From Oenanthe sinensis (lineage: Eukaryota > Streptophyta > Magnoliopsida > Apiales > Apiaceae): DNA of 64,000 bases. The translations under genes and the position numbers were made by a program. How positions within the stretch are numbered: the first letter of the stretch is position 1; each line of letters opens with the position of its first letter. The notes under the pieces were generated by a model that had not been told where the DNA came from, made no database searches, and was given only the letters and a program-made list of their open reading frames with translations. Location: assembly GCA_028671895.1 (NCBI GenBank), contig CM053796.1, positions 40,174,860-40,238,859 of the forward strand, in the 5' to 3' direction. Shown here one piece after another: positions 40,971-52,375 of this stretch.

Positions 40971-43900
40971 ATGGCAAACAACACAAATAACTTCTCTGTG
41001 AGAGCAACCCTTGAGATAGGACAAGCTGACAGGAACTAACTTCCTTGATTGGTATAAGAATTTGAGGATTGTCCTCAGGCAGGAGCGAAAGCTTCACGCC
41101 ATTGAAATTCTTTCACCTGCTCCTCCTGCTGAGAATGCAACTCGTGTTCAGCAAAATGCTTATTAGAAGTATATTGATGATGCGAATGATGTTGCGTGTC
41201 TCATGCTGGCAACCATGAATGTTGAGCTTCAAAAACAACATGAGCATATGGATGTTTATGAGATGATTGAACACCTTCAAAGAATGTTTGATGGATAAGC
41301 TCGTCAAGAAAGGTTCGACACGAGCAAAGCACTGTATGCTTGCAAACAAGGAGAGCGTGAACCTGTTCAATCACATGTTCTAAAGATGATATGTTATATT
41401 GAGTATCTTGATATTTTGGGTTTCCCGATTAGTCCGGAAGCTCAGATTGACTTGATCTTGCAATTTTTGAACCGCAACTATACTCATTTTGTTATGAACT
41501 ACAATATGAATGAGATAGACAAAACACCAAGTGAATTGTTGGCCATGTTACGAACTGCTGAAACCAACATGAAAAAGGTTGAAACTGCTGTCATGTTGAT
41601 GGTAGATAACAAAGGTAAGGCTAATAGGAAAGGCAAATGGAAGAGAAAGAAGAAGATTGGATCTGCTTCTGGTCCCAAGCCAAAGGCTAATCCCAAACAG
41701 ACTTTAAAGCCTAAGGGTGCTGTTGCAAAGGGTGATTGTCACTACTGTGGTAAACCAGGTCATTGGAAGAGAAACTGTCATGCTTATTTGGAGGATCTGA
41801 AGAAGAAGAAGACTGATCAAGCTTCTGATTCAGGTATTTATTTTATAGAGGGCAATTTGTCTACTTCTACATCATGGGTATTGGATACTGGATGTGGTTC
41901 TCACATTTGTATAAATGTGCATGAACTACAAAGGAGTAGGAGTTTGGCTAAAGGAGAGGTCGACCTACGAGTTGGCAATGGAGCAAAGGTTGCTGCTTTA
42001 GCTGTAGGGACTTATTATTTATCATTACCCACTGGGCTTATTTTAGAACTTGAGAACTATTTTTACGTGCCTGCAATTTGCAGAAACATTATTTCGGTTT
42101 CTTGTTTGGACAAGAAAGGTTTTGCATTTTTAATTTAGAATAATAGTTGTTCCTTTTCTTTGAATAATGTTACCTATGTGGTTGCACATTTATTTAACGG
42201 TTTATATGTTCTTGATTTAGACACTCCTATCTATAATGTGAATAACAAACGTCTTAAAACTAATGACTCAAATCAAACATACCTCTGGCACTGTCGTTTA
42301 GGCCATATAAATGAGAAGCGCATTTCCAAGTTACATAAAGATGAATACTTGGATAAGTTTGATTTTGAATCATACAAAGCATGTGAACCCTGTCTCATTG
42401 GAAAAATGACTAAAGCTTCTTTTACTAAACAAGGTGAAAGGGCCACTGAACGATTAGAACTAATACATAGTGATGTATGTGGTCCTATGCGTACTATGGC
42501 AAGAGGTGGCTTTTACTACTTTATCACGTTTACTGATGATTTTAGTAGATATGGATATGTGTATCTTATGAAGAATAAATCCGATTCTTTTGAAAAGTTC
42601 AAAGAATACAAAGCTGAAATAGAAAAGCAAACTGGCGGAAGTATTAAGACTCTACGATCTGATCGTGAAGGTGAATAATTAAGCCATGAATTAAAAAAAT
42701 ATTAAAAGAGTGTGGTATTGTATCACAACTCACTCTTCCCGGAACCCCACAATGGAACGGAGTTTCTGAGAGGAGGAATCGTACTTTGTTGGATATGGTG
42801 CGATCGATGATGAGTCATGCAGATCTTCCAAATAGTTTCTGGGGCTACGCCCTGGAGACGGCTGCTTATACACTTAACCGAGTTCCTACTAAAACAGTTC
42901 AGAAGACTCTGTATGAGATATGGACTGAGAAACGTCATAGCATGTCATTTATGAAAATTTGGGGATATGAGGCATTTGTGAAACATCTACTTCTGACAAA
43001 GTAGGACCTAAATCAGAAAAATATAATTTTATGGGATACCCAATTGAAACAAGGGGTTATTCTTTCTATAATCCTTTAGAAAACAAAGTGTTTGTTGCTA
43101 GAACTGCAGTGTTCCTTGAAAGAGAAATGTTGTCTAAGAAAGACAGTGGGAGGATAATAGATCTCGATAAAATTTGAGACCCAGATGATAACAATGAACC
43201 AATGGAGGAACCTGAGCAGAATGTACAAGAAAATAATACTGCTCAGGAAACACAGGTTGTTCGTAGGTCTGGTAGGATTCGTCATGAGCCCGAGAGATAT
43301 TATGGATTTCTCTTGACTCAAGATGGTGATATGATGCTTGTGGATGAAGATGAGCCTCTCACGTACCAAGACGCTATGATCACTCCAGAATCTAAGAGAT
43401 GGCTGAATGCCATGAAATCTGAGATGGAATCCATGTATACTAATCAAGTTTGGACTTTGGTCGATCCACCTGAAGGGGTAAAACCTATAGGGTGCAAGTG
43501 GGTTTTCAAAAAGAAGATCGATATGGATGGTAATGTACAGACCTATAAAGCACGATTGGTGGCAAAAGGTTTCAAGCAAATTCATGGTATTGACTGTGAT
43601 GAAACCTTTTCACCAATGGCTATGGTCAAGTCCATCAGGATTTTGCTTGCTATAGCTACTTACCATGACTATGAAATCTGACAAATGGATGTCAAAACCG
43701 CTTTCTTAAATGGGAGTCTTGAAGAAGATATGGATGTGTATATGACACAGCCTGAAGGTTTTGTTGATCCAAAGAATGCTGGAAATGTATGTAAGCTGCA
43801 TCGATCCATTTATGGATTGAAACAAGCCTCAAGGAGATGGAACATTCATTTTGATAAAACTGTCAAAGAGTTTGGGTTTATTCAAAATGAAGATGAACCA

Positions 43901-44763
43901 TGTGTTTACAAGAAGGTTAGTGGGAGTAATGTGGCATTCCTAGTATTATATATTGATGATATATTGATAATGTGGAATGACATTCCTTCTTTACAGGCTG
44001 TTAAGACTTGGTTGAGTAAGAATTTCTCAATGAAAGACTTAGGCGATGCGACCTATATTTTATGAATCAGGATCTATAGAGATAGACCGAGAAGAATGAT
44101 CAGCCTAAGTCAGAGTATATACATTGACAAAGATTTGCATCGATTTGGGATGCAAGAGGCGAAAAGGGGATATGTCCCGGTGTCTCATGGGATATCAATC
44201 TCAAAAGAAAACAGTTCTAAATCATTGGATGATAAAGACAGTATGAGTAAAGTTCTATATGCTTCAACAATTGGTTCTATAATGTATTCAATGATATGTA
44301 CTCGTCCTGATGTCTCGTATGCTTTGAGAATGACGAGTAGATACCAGTCTAATCCAGGTGAAGGTCACTGGACGAGAGTTAAGAATATTCTTAAGTACCT
44401 GAAGAGGATTAAAGATCAATTCTTGGTATATGGAGGAGAAAAAAGCTGGAAGTAAAAGGTTACACCGACGCTAGTTTCCAGACTGACAAAGATGATTCGA
44501 TTTCTCAGTATGGATTTGTGTTTTGTCTAAATGGAGATGTTGTATGCTGGAATGGTTCACAGCGGAGACAGTTGTTGATTCTACAATAGAGCCTGAGTAT
44601 ATGGATGCTTGTGAAGCAGTCAAGGAGGCTGTTTGGGGATGTACTTAGGAGATATCACTTAATTAATGAGATTAATGATCAAGGAGATATACATATATGT
44701 AAAGTGCATACTAATAAGAATATTGCAAACCCACTTACTAAGGTTTTGTCGCAGCAGAAGCAC
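40971..44763 (+). pseudogene. E3 gag-pol polyprotein, decayed
   Basis: Recognisable in order: gag with FLDWYKNLR-like and Leu-rich blocks (41026-41640); zinc knuckle CHYCGKPGHWKRNC (about 41740-41780); protease LDTGCGSHIC (about 41880); pre-integrase HHCC and integrase (42280-43000); RT with QMDVKTAFLNGS and the YIDD box (43200-44050); and a scrambled RNase H (44300-44763). Frames change at least twice in pol and once in gag. In-frame stops include 41163, 41297, 42136, 42676, 43002, 43679, 44063 and 44453. E2 interrupts the last codons; the C-terminal tail resumes at 57723. The LDTGCGSHIC protease and compact gag differ from E1 and E2, so this is a different, non-sirevirus copia clade. Inactive. 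Confidence 0.9.
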
Positions 44764-45878
44764 TGTTAGGAATCTACATCTGATTTGATGATAACATTAA
44801 TCTTAGAATCATAGAAATTTTATTTGTTGTAACTGATCAATTGATATGAAAGTTATAAATATCAATTGATCAGGAAACCATTTATCAGTTGAAGTGTTTA
44901 TATGAATCAACTGATAATTTGGATTGTAGCATAGGTGTACTTAGTCTATTTCAATCGATAAGGTGTAAATCAATTGATATTTTGTTCATCAATTGATGTT
45001 GGAGTCGATTGATATGGATCATCAATTGATGTGTAAATTAAACTGTTAAATTGTAATTATGTGAAGACAGGAAATTGCACAAGTGAAGGATGATCAATTG
45101 ATATTGAAGCATCGATGGATGAAGGATCAATCGAAGAAGCCAAGTCAAGCATTGAAGACCATCAACTGATGTGAAGACCCATCGACTGATATATCGATTG
45201 ATAACATCTATCAATCGATAAGACATCTTTTATCAATCGATGGATATAAAGATCAATCGAAGAAGTATATCAGTTGATGGATTAAAGAATGGATCAATTG
45301 ATATGCTTAACAGCAAATTATCAATTGAGTGTGACAACACAGAAAGAATATCTGTTGAAGATCCAGAGAACAAAAGCACACCTATGGAAGACAGTCTAGA
45401 GTGACTGTGAAGACTCAATCAGAAGCTGTCTTTCAAACCTTTTTGTAAAATAGAAAAAGGTAAGAGGAAGGCAGGTAGAAACAATCCTAGAATAGGTATT
45501 GTAAAAGTACACTTGTGATATATAAACAAGTGTAGTAGCATTATTAGAAAATATACAAGTTAGACATTATTTTACAATCAACTGTTCAAGCTTGAGAGCA
45601 CATTTGTAAGAACAGTTGATTTGTTTTCTAATCTTGTAAAAACGAAGCTAGGTTTCTTCTAACCTAGGAGCATTGAGCAAAAATACATATTGATGGAAAA
45701 ACCAATCCATCAATAATTTTAAATCTCCTTGTTCAGTTTTATTTTTCAGCATTAATTTGTTCGTACTTATTCTCTTATTCTATCAAACATCAAGAACAAA
45801 TATTAGAACACACAAAAGTTTTAATATTTGTATTCAACCCCCCTTCTACAAATATTGACATTGTTCTAAGGAATAACA
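44764..45878 (+). repeat. 5' LTR of E2
   Basis: TGTTAGGAATCTACATCTGA to AAGGAATAACA. Contains 15 copies of TCRRYYGAT by eye, seven of them exact TCAATTGAT, between 44836 and 45305, upstream of a TATATAAA box. CAACCCCCCTTCTAC near the end resembles E1. Confidence 0.95.
45519..45526 (+). promoter_or_regulatory. TATA box of the E2 LTR promoter
   Basis: TATATAAA, about 350 bp before the LTR end and downstream of the TCRRYYGAT cluster; same position in the 3' LTR. Confidence 0.65.
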
Positions 45879-45880
45879 AT

Positions 45881-45892
45881 TGGTATCAGAGC
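45881..45892 (+). other. Primer binding site of E2
   Basis: TGGTATCAGAGC, the canonical copia site for initiator tRNA-Met, two bases after the LTR. Confidence 0.85.
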
Positions 45893-45936
45893 GGGCTTTC
45901 AACATACAGAAAGTTTAAAGATCAAGAACAGTCAAT

Positions 45937-48391
45937 ATGGGCCAGAAAGATTCAGGTGTGAAGATTCCAGTTTTAGAGAAAGATGAATATTTTCCATAGA
46001 AGGTAAAAATGCATCTGCATCTTCTTTCTCTTGACCCTTCCTTTGTTCACTGCATAGAGAAAGGTCCTCATGTTCCCATGAAGCTAGTCACAGGTGTAAA
46101 CCCTGATGGAACTCCTACACTTGACAGACATGTTCCAAAACTCATTTCTGAGTTCACAGAAGAGGACGAAAAAAAAAGTACTCAAAGACAAGAAGGCTAT
46201 GAACATTCTGTTTAATGGCCTAGATAAAGATATGTTTGACAATGTTATAAACTGTACTTCATCAAAAGAAGTATGGGATACACTTCAAACTCTGTGTGAA
46301 GGAACTGAACAAGTAAGGAAAAACAAGATGCAACTCTCGATTCAAAAATATGAATCATTTCATTTCAAGAGTGGAGAATCTATCAATGACACCTATAGCA
46401 GATTTTAGAAGTTGTTAAATGGACTGAAGCTATATGGTAGGGTTTATGCAACTGAGGATACAAATCTAAAATTTCTTAGATCTCTTCCAAAAGAATGGAA
46501 ACCAATGACTGTTTCCATTAGACAATCTCAGGACTTCAAGGATTTTACACTAGAGAAACTTTATGGTATTCTCAAGACATATGAGTTGGAAATCCAACAA
46601 GATGAAGAGATTGAGAAGAATCAAAGAAAAGAGAAAACTGTGGCTTTGGTAGTCAAGAGAAATGAAGAGAAGAAAGAAAATGGCTATGAAGAAGAGTCTG
46701 TCATGATGGCTGGTGATGCTGTTGAAGAATCATTCAAGAGAAAAGGAAAGAGCAAGTGTGAAGAAGATGAAACATGCTCTCAGGATGATTTGGATGAGAT
46801 TGATGAGCACCTTGCATTTCTATCAAGGAAATTTTCAAAGCTAAAATTCAAGAAGAATCCATATGCTCAAAGGCCTGGATCCCAGTTTAGAAGCAACAAG
46901 CAAAATAAAAATTTGGTTAATAGATCTAAATTCAAATGTTTTAACTGTGGATTGGCTGGTCATTTCTCAAATGAGTGCAGGAAGCCAAAACAAGAAAAGG
47001 CAAAGTCATATGAGGGTATTGATTATAAGAAGAAATACTTTGACCTTTTAAAACAGAAAGAAAAGGCTTTTGTCACTGAGGAAAATGACTGGGCTGCTGA
47101 GGATAGTGATTCTGAAGAATATGTCAATCTTGCATTAATGGCCAACCATGAAGATGAAGAAGCTAGTTCAGCATCCAATCAGGTATTAGCTACAAACTTT
47201 TCTGAGCTTTCAGCTGATGAATGCAATAGTACTATTAATGAAATGTCCAATGAATTGTACAATTTGCATGTCACTCTAAAATCTCTAAACAAAGAAAATC
47301 TCAAGTTAAAGAGCACCATTGATGCCTTAACTGAGAGGAATATTTTTCTTGAAAATGAACTTGTTTGTTTAGAAAGATTTAAGCAGGAAAGAAAGGATGC
47401 TAGGAATGAACTAGTAAACAGTTTGAAAAGAGAAGAATTGTTGAAAGAACAATTGGCTGAAGAAATTGAAACCATTAGCAAATGGAATAGGTCTGCTAAA
47501 ACTGCCAAACAAATTATTGATGTTCAGGGTGTAGATACTCTAGGAGAACTCCCCAAATCAATAGGCAAGTCATTGGCTAATACTTCAATGGATAAAGATC
47601 AATCGACTGCTAATCCTTCATCAACTGATAAGGATTATCAATCGATTGATGCTGAATCAATCGATAAGCATCCATCGATAAGTAAATCATCAATGGCTAA
47701 CAAAAAGAACAAATTTAGCACTCCTATTAAGTTTGTTAAGGAAACCAAAAATCAAGTTGAGGCTGAGGCTGAGAAAATCAACATAGGAAGCTTATCCAAG
47801 AAACAACTAAAAGAAAAATTAGAAAAGATAGCACCTGTGGAAATTACTCAACCTAAGTCTGAGAAAAAGAAAAAGAATAGGAATGGTAAAGTAGGCATAA
47901 ATAAGCACAACAACTACACTCCTGATATGTATGCCCCTAGAAAGGTATGTGCTAAATGTGGTAGTGTAAATCATTTGTCCATGCAATGCAAGAATGAAAA
48001 GAAGTCTATATCTGCAAATGATTTAAATATACATGCCATGACTGCAAATGCCATGTTTACCAATCCTATGCTCATGAATGCCATGTCTTTTAATTTGGTT
48101 GCACCTAATGTTCATATGCCTTATGCACAAGTTCCATACATGTATAATCCCTTCTTTGCATATCCTAATATGAACATGCCTGGTATGCCATGGAACATGC
48201 CTAATGTAAATGATGAAATCCATGGAAATTCTGCCATGAGTTCTAAGGTGTCAAAGCCCCAAAAGTCAACTCCCAAAGATAAAGTGGATTTAAACCCACC
48301 AAAACAAAAGGAACCTAAGTTGACAATAGGGGCTCAGGCTGCAACTAATAAAAGAGGACCCAAGGCAACTTGGGTACCAAAAGCAACTTGA
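45937..48391 (+). pseudogene. E2 gag polyprotein with two stops and a frameshift
   Basis: ATG at 45937 opens a sirevirus-type gag (UBN2-like N-terminus). Breaks: TAG 45997-45999, a frame change in an A9 run at about 46170, and TAG 46406-46408. After that the frame is open for 659 codons to TGA 48389-48391. A zinc knuckle CFNCGLAGHFSNEC is encoded at 46937-46978 and a second CX2CX4HX4C knuckle at 47948-47989. A coiled-coil region lies at about 47200-47480 and a Met/Asn/Pro-rich tail at 48030-48220. The linker at 47570-47700 is built of repeated S-I/T/M-D tripeptides encoded by the element-wide TCRRYYGAT motif. Related to E1 gag in layout. The homopolymer shift could be a base-calling error; the stops are harder to dismiss. 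Confidence 0.88.
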
Positions 48392-48398
48392 TTGTTTT

Positions 48399-51300
48399 AT
48401 GTGTGTGCAGGTAAACAGGAAGAAAAATCTCTGGTATTTGGATAGTGAATGTTCAAGGCACATGACTGGAGATTTGTCCCTGCTCACAAAGTTTGTGGAA
48501 AAGGCTGGCCCAGGAGTTACTTTTGGAGATAACAGCAAAGGTTTTACTCTGGGATATGGCTCAATTGCAAAAGAAAATGTTATCATTGAAACTGTAGCAC
48601 TAGTTGATGGATTGAAGCACAATTTGCTCAGTATTAGTCAACTGTGTGATAATGGTAATGGTGTGTGGTTTACAACTGAATCATGCATCATAGCCAACAA
48701 AGAATCTGGTGAAATTCTCTTAACTGGAGAAAGAAAAGGAAATGTCTATGTGGCTGATTTTCTCTCTGTAAAAGCAAATTCAATGACATGTCTACTTAGC
48801 AAAGCCAATACAGATGAAAGTTGGATTTGGCACAAGAAACTAGCCCACTTGAATTTCAAAGCCATGAATTTATTGGTTAGAAAGAATCTGGTTAGAGGCA
48901 TTCCACAGATGGAATTCACCAAGGATGGACTATGTGATGCTTGTCAAAAGGGAAAACAAAGAAAAGCATCATTCAAGTCAAAGTCTGAATCATCAATTGA
49001 TAAGCCTCTGGAATTATTGCACATGGACTTATTTGGTCCAGTCAACATCATGTCTATTGCCAAAAAGAAATATGCCTTAGTAATTGTGGATGACTTCACA
49101 AGATTTTCATGGGTATATTTCTTACATTCTAAGGATGAGGCAAGCAAATTAATTATCAATCATGTGAAGAATGTTGACAATGGTACTGAATGGAAGGTCA
49201 AGAAATTTAGAAGTGATAATGGTACTGAATTCAAGAATTCAACCATGAGAGAATTCTGTGAAGAAAAAGGTATCACTCATCATTTCTCTGCTCCAAGAAC
49301 TCCACAGCAAAATGGAGTAGTTGAAAGGAAAAATAGGACCTTAATTGAAGCTGCTAGAACTATGTTAGAAGAAGCAAAACTTCCTACATACTTCTGGGCA
49401 GAAGCAATTAACACTGCTTGTTACATTCAAAATATTTCCATGATCAATAAACTTCAAGGCAAAACCCCATATCAATTGATAAAGAAAGACAAGAAGCCAA
49501 CAGTTAACTTTCTTCATGTCTTTGGCTGCAAATGCTTTGTACTGAGAAATCAAGGTGAAAATCTAGGAAAATTTGAAGCCAAAGCTGATGAAGCTATATT
49601 TGTTGGATATGGAATAACAACCAAAGCATACAGAATCTACAATCTTAGATTACACATTGTTATGGAATCTATGCATGTAGTTTTTGATGACAAGAAAATT
49701 CAAGGGTTGTTTGATGAAGGATTTCATGATCTATTGCATTTTGAAAATGAATCCACAAGTAATATTGAAGATAGTGATGATGATGTGGAAAACACAAGAG
49801 TTCAAGTACCTAGAATCCTCTCATCAATTGATGTCAATGCATCAACAGATAACTTATCAGTTGACAATCATCAATCAACTGATAATACATCAATTGATAA
49901 TCATTCGATGGATATCAACTCTGCTCAACAATCTTCAAGTAGAGTGTCCATCTCAGGGGGAGGGTTCTCAAATAGTCAATCACATCACAATGATCATAAC
50001 ACTTCCAATGATCATGAAGCATCATCTTCAAGGACAAATTTACCATCACAAAGGAAATGGACAAAAAGCCATCCCTTTGAATTAATAATTGGAGATGCAA
50101 ATGATGGTGTTAAAACTAGAAGTGCAACTCAAAATGAATGCTTGTATAGTAGCTTCCTGTCTCAAGAAGAACCAAAAAGAATTGAAGAAGCCTTGAATGA
50201 TCCTGATTGGATAATTGCTATGCAAGAAGAGTTGAATCAATTTGAAAGAAACAAGGTATGGAAGCTGGTGCCCAAACCAAAGAACAAGTCTATCATTGGT
50301 ACAAAATGGGTGTTCAGAAACAAAATGGATGAATCTGGTACAATGACAAGAAATAAAGCAAGATTAGTGGCAAAGGGCTATTCACAAGAAGAAGGCATAG
50401 ACTTTGATGAAACCTTTGCACCAGTTGCAAGGTTGGAAGCAATCAGAATCTTCTTAGCATATGCTGCTCATGCAAATTTCAAGGTGTATCAGATGGATGT
50501 GAAAAGTGCTTTTCTCAATGGAGAACTAGAAGAAGAAGTATATGTAGAACAACCTCCTGGTTTTAATGATCCTATTCATCCTGGATTTGTATACTATCTT
50601 CTCAAGGCACTTTATGGATTGAAGCAAGCACCTAGAGCCTGGTATGACACATTGTCTAAATTCTTGATTGAGAATCACTTCACAAGAGGTACTGTTGATA
50701 AAACTCTCATTCATAGAAATGTAAATGGCTCTATGATTCTTGTTCAAATCTATGTAGATGACATTATTTTTGGCTCAACTAGTGAAAAACTTTGTAAAAA
50801 GTTTGTTAAGTTGATGCAGAGTAAATATGAAATGAGCATGATGGGAGAACTTACCTACTTTCTTGGCTTGCAAATCAAACAAGTCAAAAATGGTATTTTC
50901 ATAAATCAAACCAAATATATTTCTGATTTATTAAAGAGATTTGATTTAAGTGAATGTTCTTCTGCTAAAACTCCCATGGCCACTGTAACTAAACTTGAAT
51001 TGAACACTAAGGAAGCTATAGTGGACATTTCAAGTTATAGAGGTATGGTTGGCTCATTACTTTATTTAACTGCAAGTAGGCCAGACATAATATTTGCTAC
51101 ATGTCTGTGTGCTAGGTTTCAAGCTGATCCTAGAGAATCTCATTTGATTGCAATAAAAAGAATATTCAGATATCTCAAAGGAACTCCAAATCTTGGAATT
51201 TGGTATCCTAGAGATTCTGGATTTGATCTAATTAGTTATTCAGATGCAGACTATGCAGGTTGCAGAATTGACAGAAAAAGCACAACAGGCTCCTGTCAAT

Positions 51301-51695
51301 TTCTAGGAAATAAGCTTGTTTCATGGTTTAGCAAGAAGCAGAATTCAGTGTCTACATCTACTGCAGAGGCTGAATACATTACAGCTGGAAGTTGCTGTGC
51401 ACAAATATTATGGATGAGGAATCAACTACTTGACTATGGGTTCAACTTGAACAAGATTCCTATTTTCTGTGATAATACAAGTGTCATTGCTATAACAGAA
51501 AATCCAGTGCAACATTCCAGAACCAAACACATTGACATAAGGTATCACTTCATTAGGGAACATGTAATGAATGGTACAGTTGAATTACATTTTGTCCCTA
51601 GTGAAAGACAATTTGCAGATATTTTTACCAAACCATTAGATGAATCTACCTTCAATAGATTGGTCTGTGATTTAGGTATGCTTAATTATATTTAA
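48399..51695 (+). CDS. E2 pol polyprotein, 1098 aa, open throughout
   Basis: Uninterrupted copia pol from ATG 48399. Protease motif at residues 15-17 reads DSE instead of DSG/DTG. Pre-integrase HHCC finger (about 146-190) is followed by integrase with Asp in LHMDLFG (about 210), SDNGTEF (about 272) and Glu in NGVVERKN, D-35-E spacing intact. An acidic Ser/Asp-rich linker (about 450-540) contains S-I/T/M-D repeats. RT has QMDVKSAFLNG and YVDD (785-788); RNase H has YSDADYAGC (about 947) and STAEAEY. The proteins process, copy and integrate element cDNA. The frame is +1 relative to gag and starts 8 bp after the gag stop. The protease Gly to Glu change probably blocks maturation, so this copy may be inactive despite its open frame. 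Confidence 0.93.
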   Translation: MCVQVNRKKNLWYLDSECSRHMTGDLSLLTKFVEKAGPGVTFGDNSKGFTLGYGSIAKENVIIETVALVDGLKHNLLSISQLCDNGNGVWFTTESCIIANKESGEILLTGERKGNVYVADFLSVKANSMTCLLSKANTDESWIWHKKLAHLNFKAMNLLVRKNLVRGIPQMEFTKDGLCDACQKGKQRKASFKSKSESSIDKPLELLHMDLFGPVNIMSIAKKKYALVIVDDFTRFSWVYFLHSKDEASKLIINHVKNVDNGTEWKVKKFRSDNGTEFKNSTMREFCEEKGITHHFSAPRTPQQNGVVERKNRTLIEAARTMLEEAKLPTYFWAEAINTACYIQNISMINKLQGKTPYQLIKKDKKPTVNFLHVFGCKCFVLRNQGENLGKFEAKADEAIFVGYGITTKAYRIYNLRLHIVMESMHVVFDDKKIQGLFDEGFHDLLHFENESTSNIEDSDDDVENTRVQVPRILSSIDVNASTDNLSVDNHQSTDNTSIDNHSMDINSAQQSSSRVSISGGGFSNSQSHHNDHNTSNDHEASSSRTNLPSQRKWTKSHPFELIIGDANDGVKTRSATQNECLYSSFLSQEEPKRIEEALNDPDWIIAMQEELNQFERNKVWKLVPKPKNKSIIGTKWVFRNKMDESGTMTRNKARLVAKGYSQEEGIDFDETFAPVARLEAIRIFLAYAAHANFKVYQMDVKSAFLNGELEEEVYVEQPPGFNDPIHPGFVYYLLKALYGLKQAPRAWYDTLSKFLIENHFTRGTVDKTLIHRNVNGSMILVQIYVDDIIFGSTSEKLCKKFVKLMQSKYEMSMMGELTYFLGLQIKQVKNGIFINQTKYISDLLKRFDLSECSSAKTPMATVTKLELNTKEAIVDISSYRGMVGSLLYLTASRPDIIFATCLCARFQADPRESHLIAIKRIFRYLKGTPNLGIWYPRDSGFDLISYSDADYAGCRIDRKSTTGSCQFLGNKLVSWFSKKQNSVSTSTAEAEYITAGSCCAQILWMRNQLLDYGFNLNKIPIFCDNTSVIAITENPVQHSRTKHIDIRYHFIREHVMNGTVELHFVPSERQFADIFTKPLDESTFNRLVCDLGMLNYI

Positions 51696-52375
51696 TCCTT
51701 TAAATGTCTGACAAGTTATGTAATTATAATGATTGTAGCCATTAATTATGTTAAATTATTGATTCTTCAATAATCAACTGATAAATATTTTACATATCAA
51801 TGGATATTATTGGAGCTGTCGACAGATAAATATATCAATTGATGATATATTTGTTTATCGATGGATAGGGGTAACTATCGACAGATAGATATATCAATCA
51901 ATGATATATTTGTCTATCAATGGATAATTGTACCTGTCGATGGATAAGAAATTTATCAATCGATGACCTGGAATTTTAATAGTCCAAGTCATCAATCGAT
52001 CTGTACAAACTCTAGCCGTTGATTACTTATTTTATCAATTGATTAATACATACACTCCTGTATGTATATCAGTCGATTGCCAAAATTGGTAACTTTTACT
52101 CTTAAATACTCTTCCAACGGTCGATTTAGTTCTATTTTGAGTAAGAAATTGTTTGGAAATCAGTAAATATAAATAGTGAGATTAAAACTTCTTTTAATTC
52201 TTACTTGCATTTTTACTATCGATTTTTTCTATCTCTTTCTCTTTCTCAATCTTCGAACTGACTCTGTATCTATCTCTTGCTAAGAACCCTAATCTACTAC
52301 TGTCTAATTATTGTTTCTGTTATAATTACTAACAAGTTTGCCAGTTAATTCAATTATAAATCTTCAAACTCGATA
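51696..52375 (+). other. E2 spacer between pol and third ORF, rich in TCRRYYGAT repeats
   Basis: Contains two direct repeats of about 60 bp (about 51817-51876 and 51878-51936) built from GTCGACAGATA/ATCGACAGATA, ATATATCAATTGATGATATA-like and TTATCGATGGATA segments, plus further ATCAATCGAT and ATCAATTGAT copies up to about 52040. Non-coding, followed by a CT-rich leader before the ATG at 52376. Confidence 0.75.

Noticed and set aside
49684..50085. 133-codon frame inside E2 pol
   Set aside because: Overlaps the integrase-RT linker of the 1098-codon pol frame and is a repeat-driven shadow.
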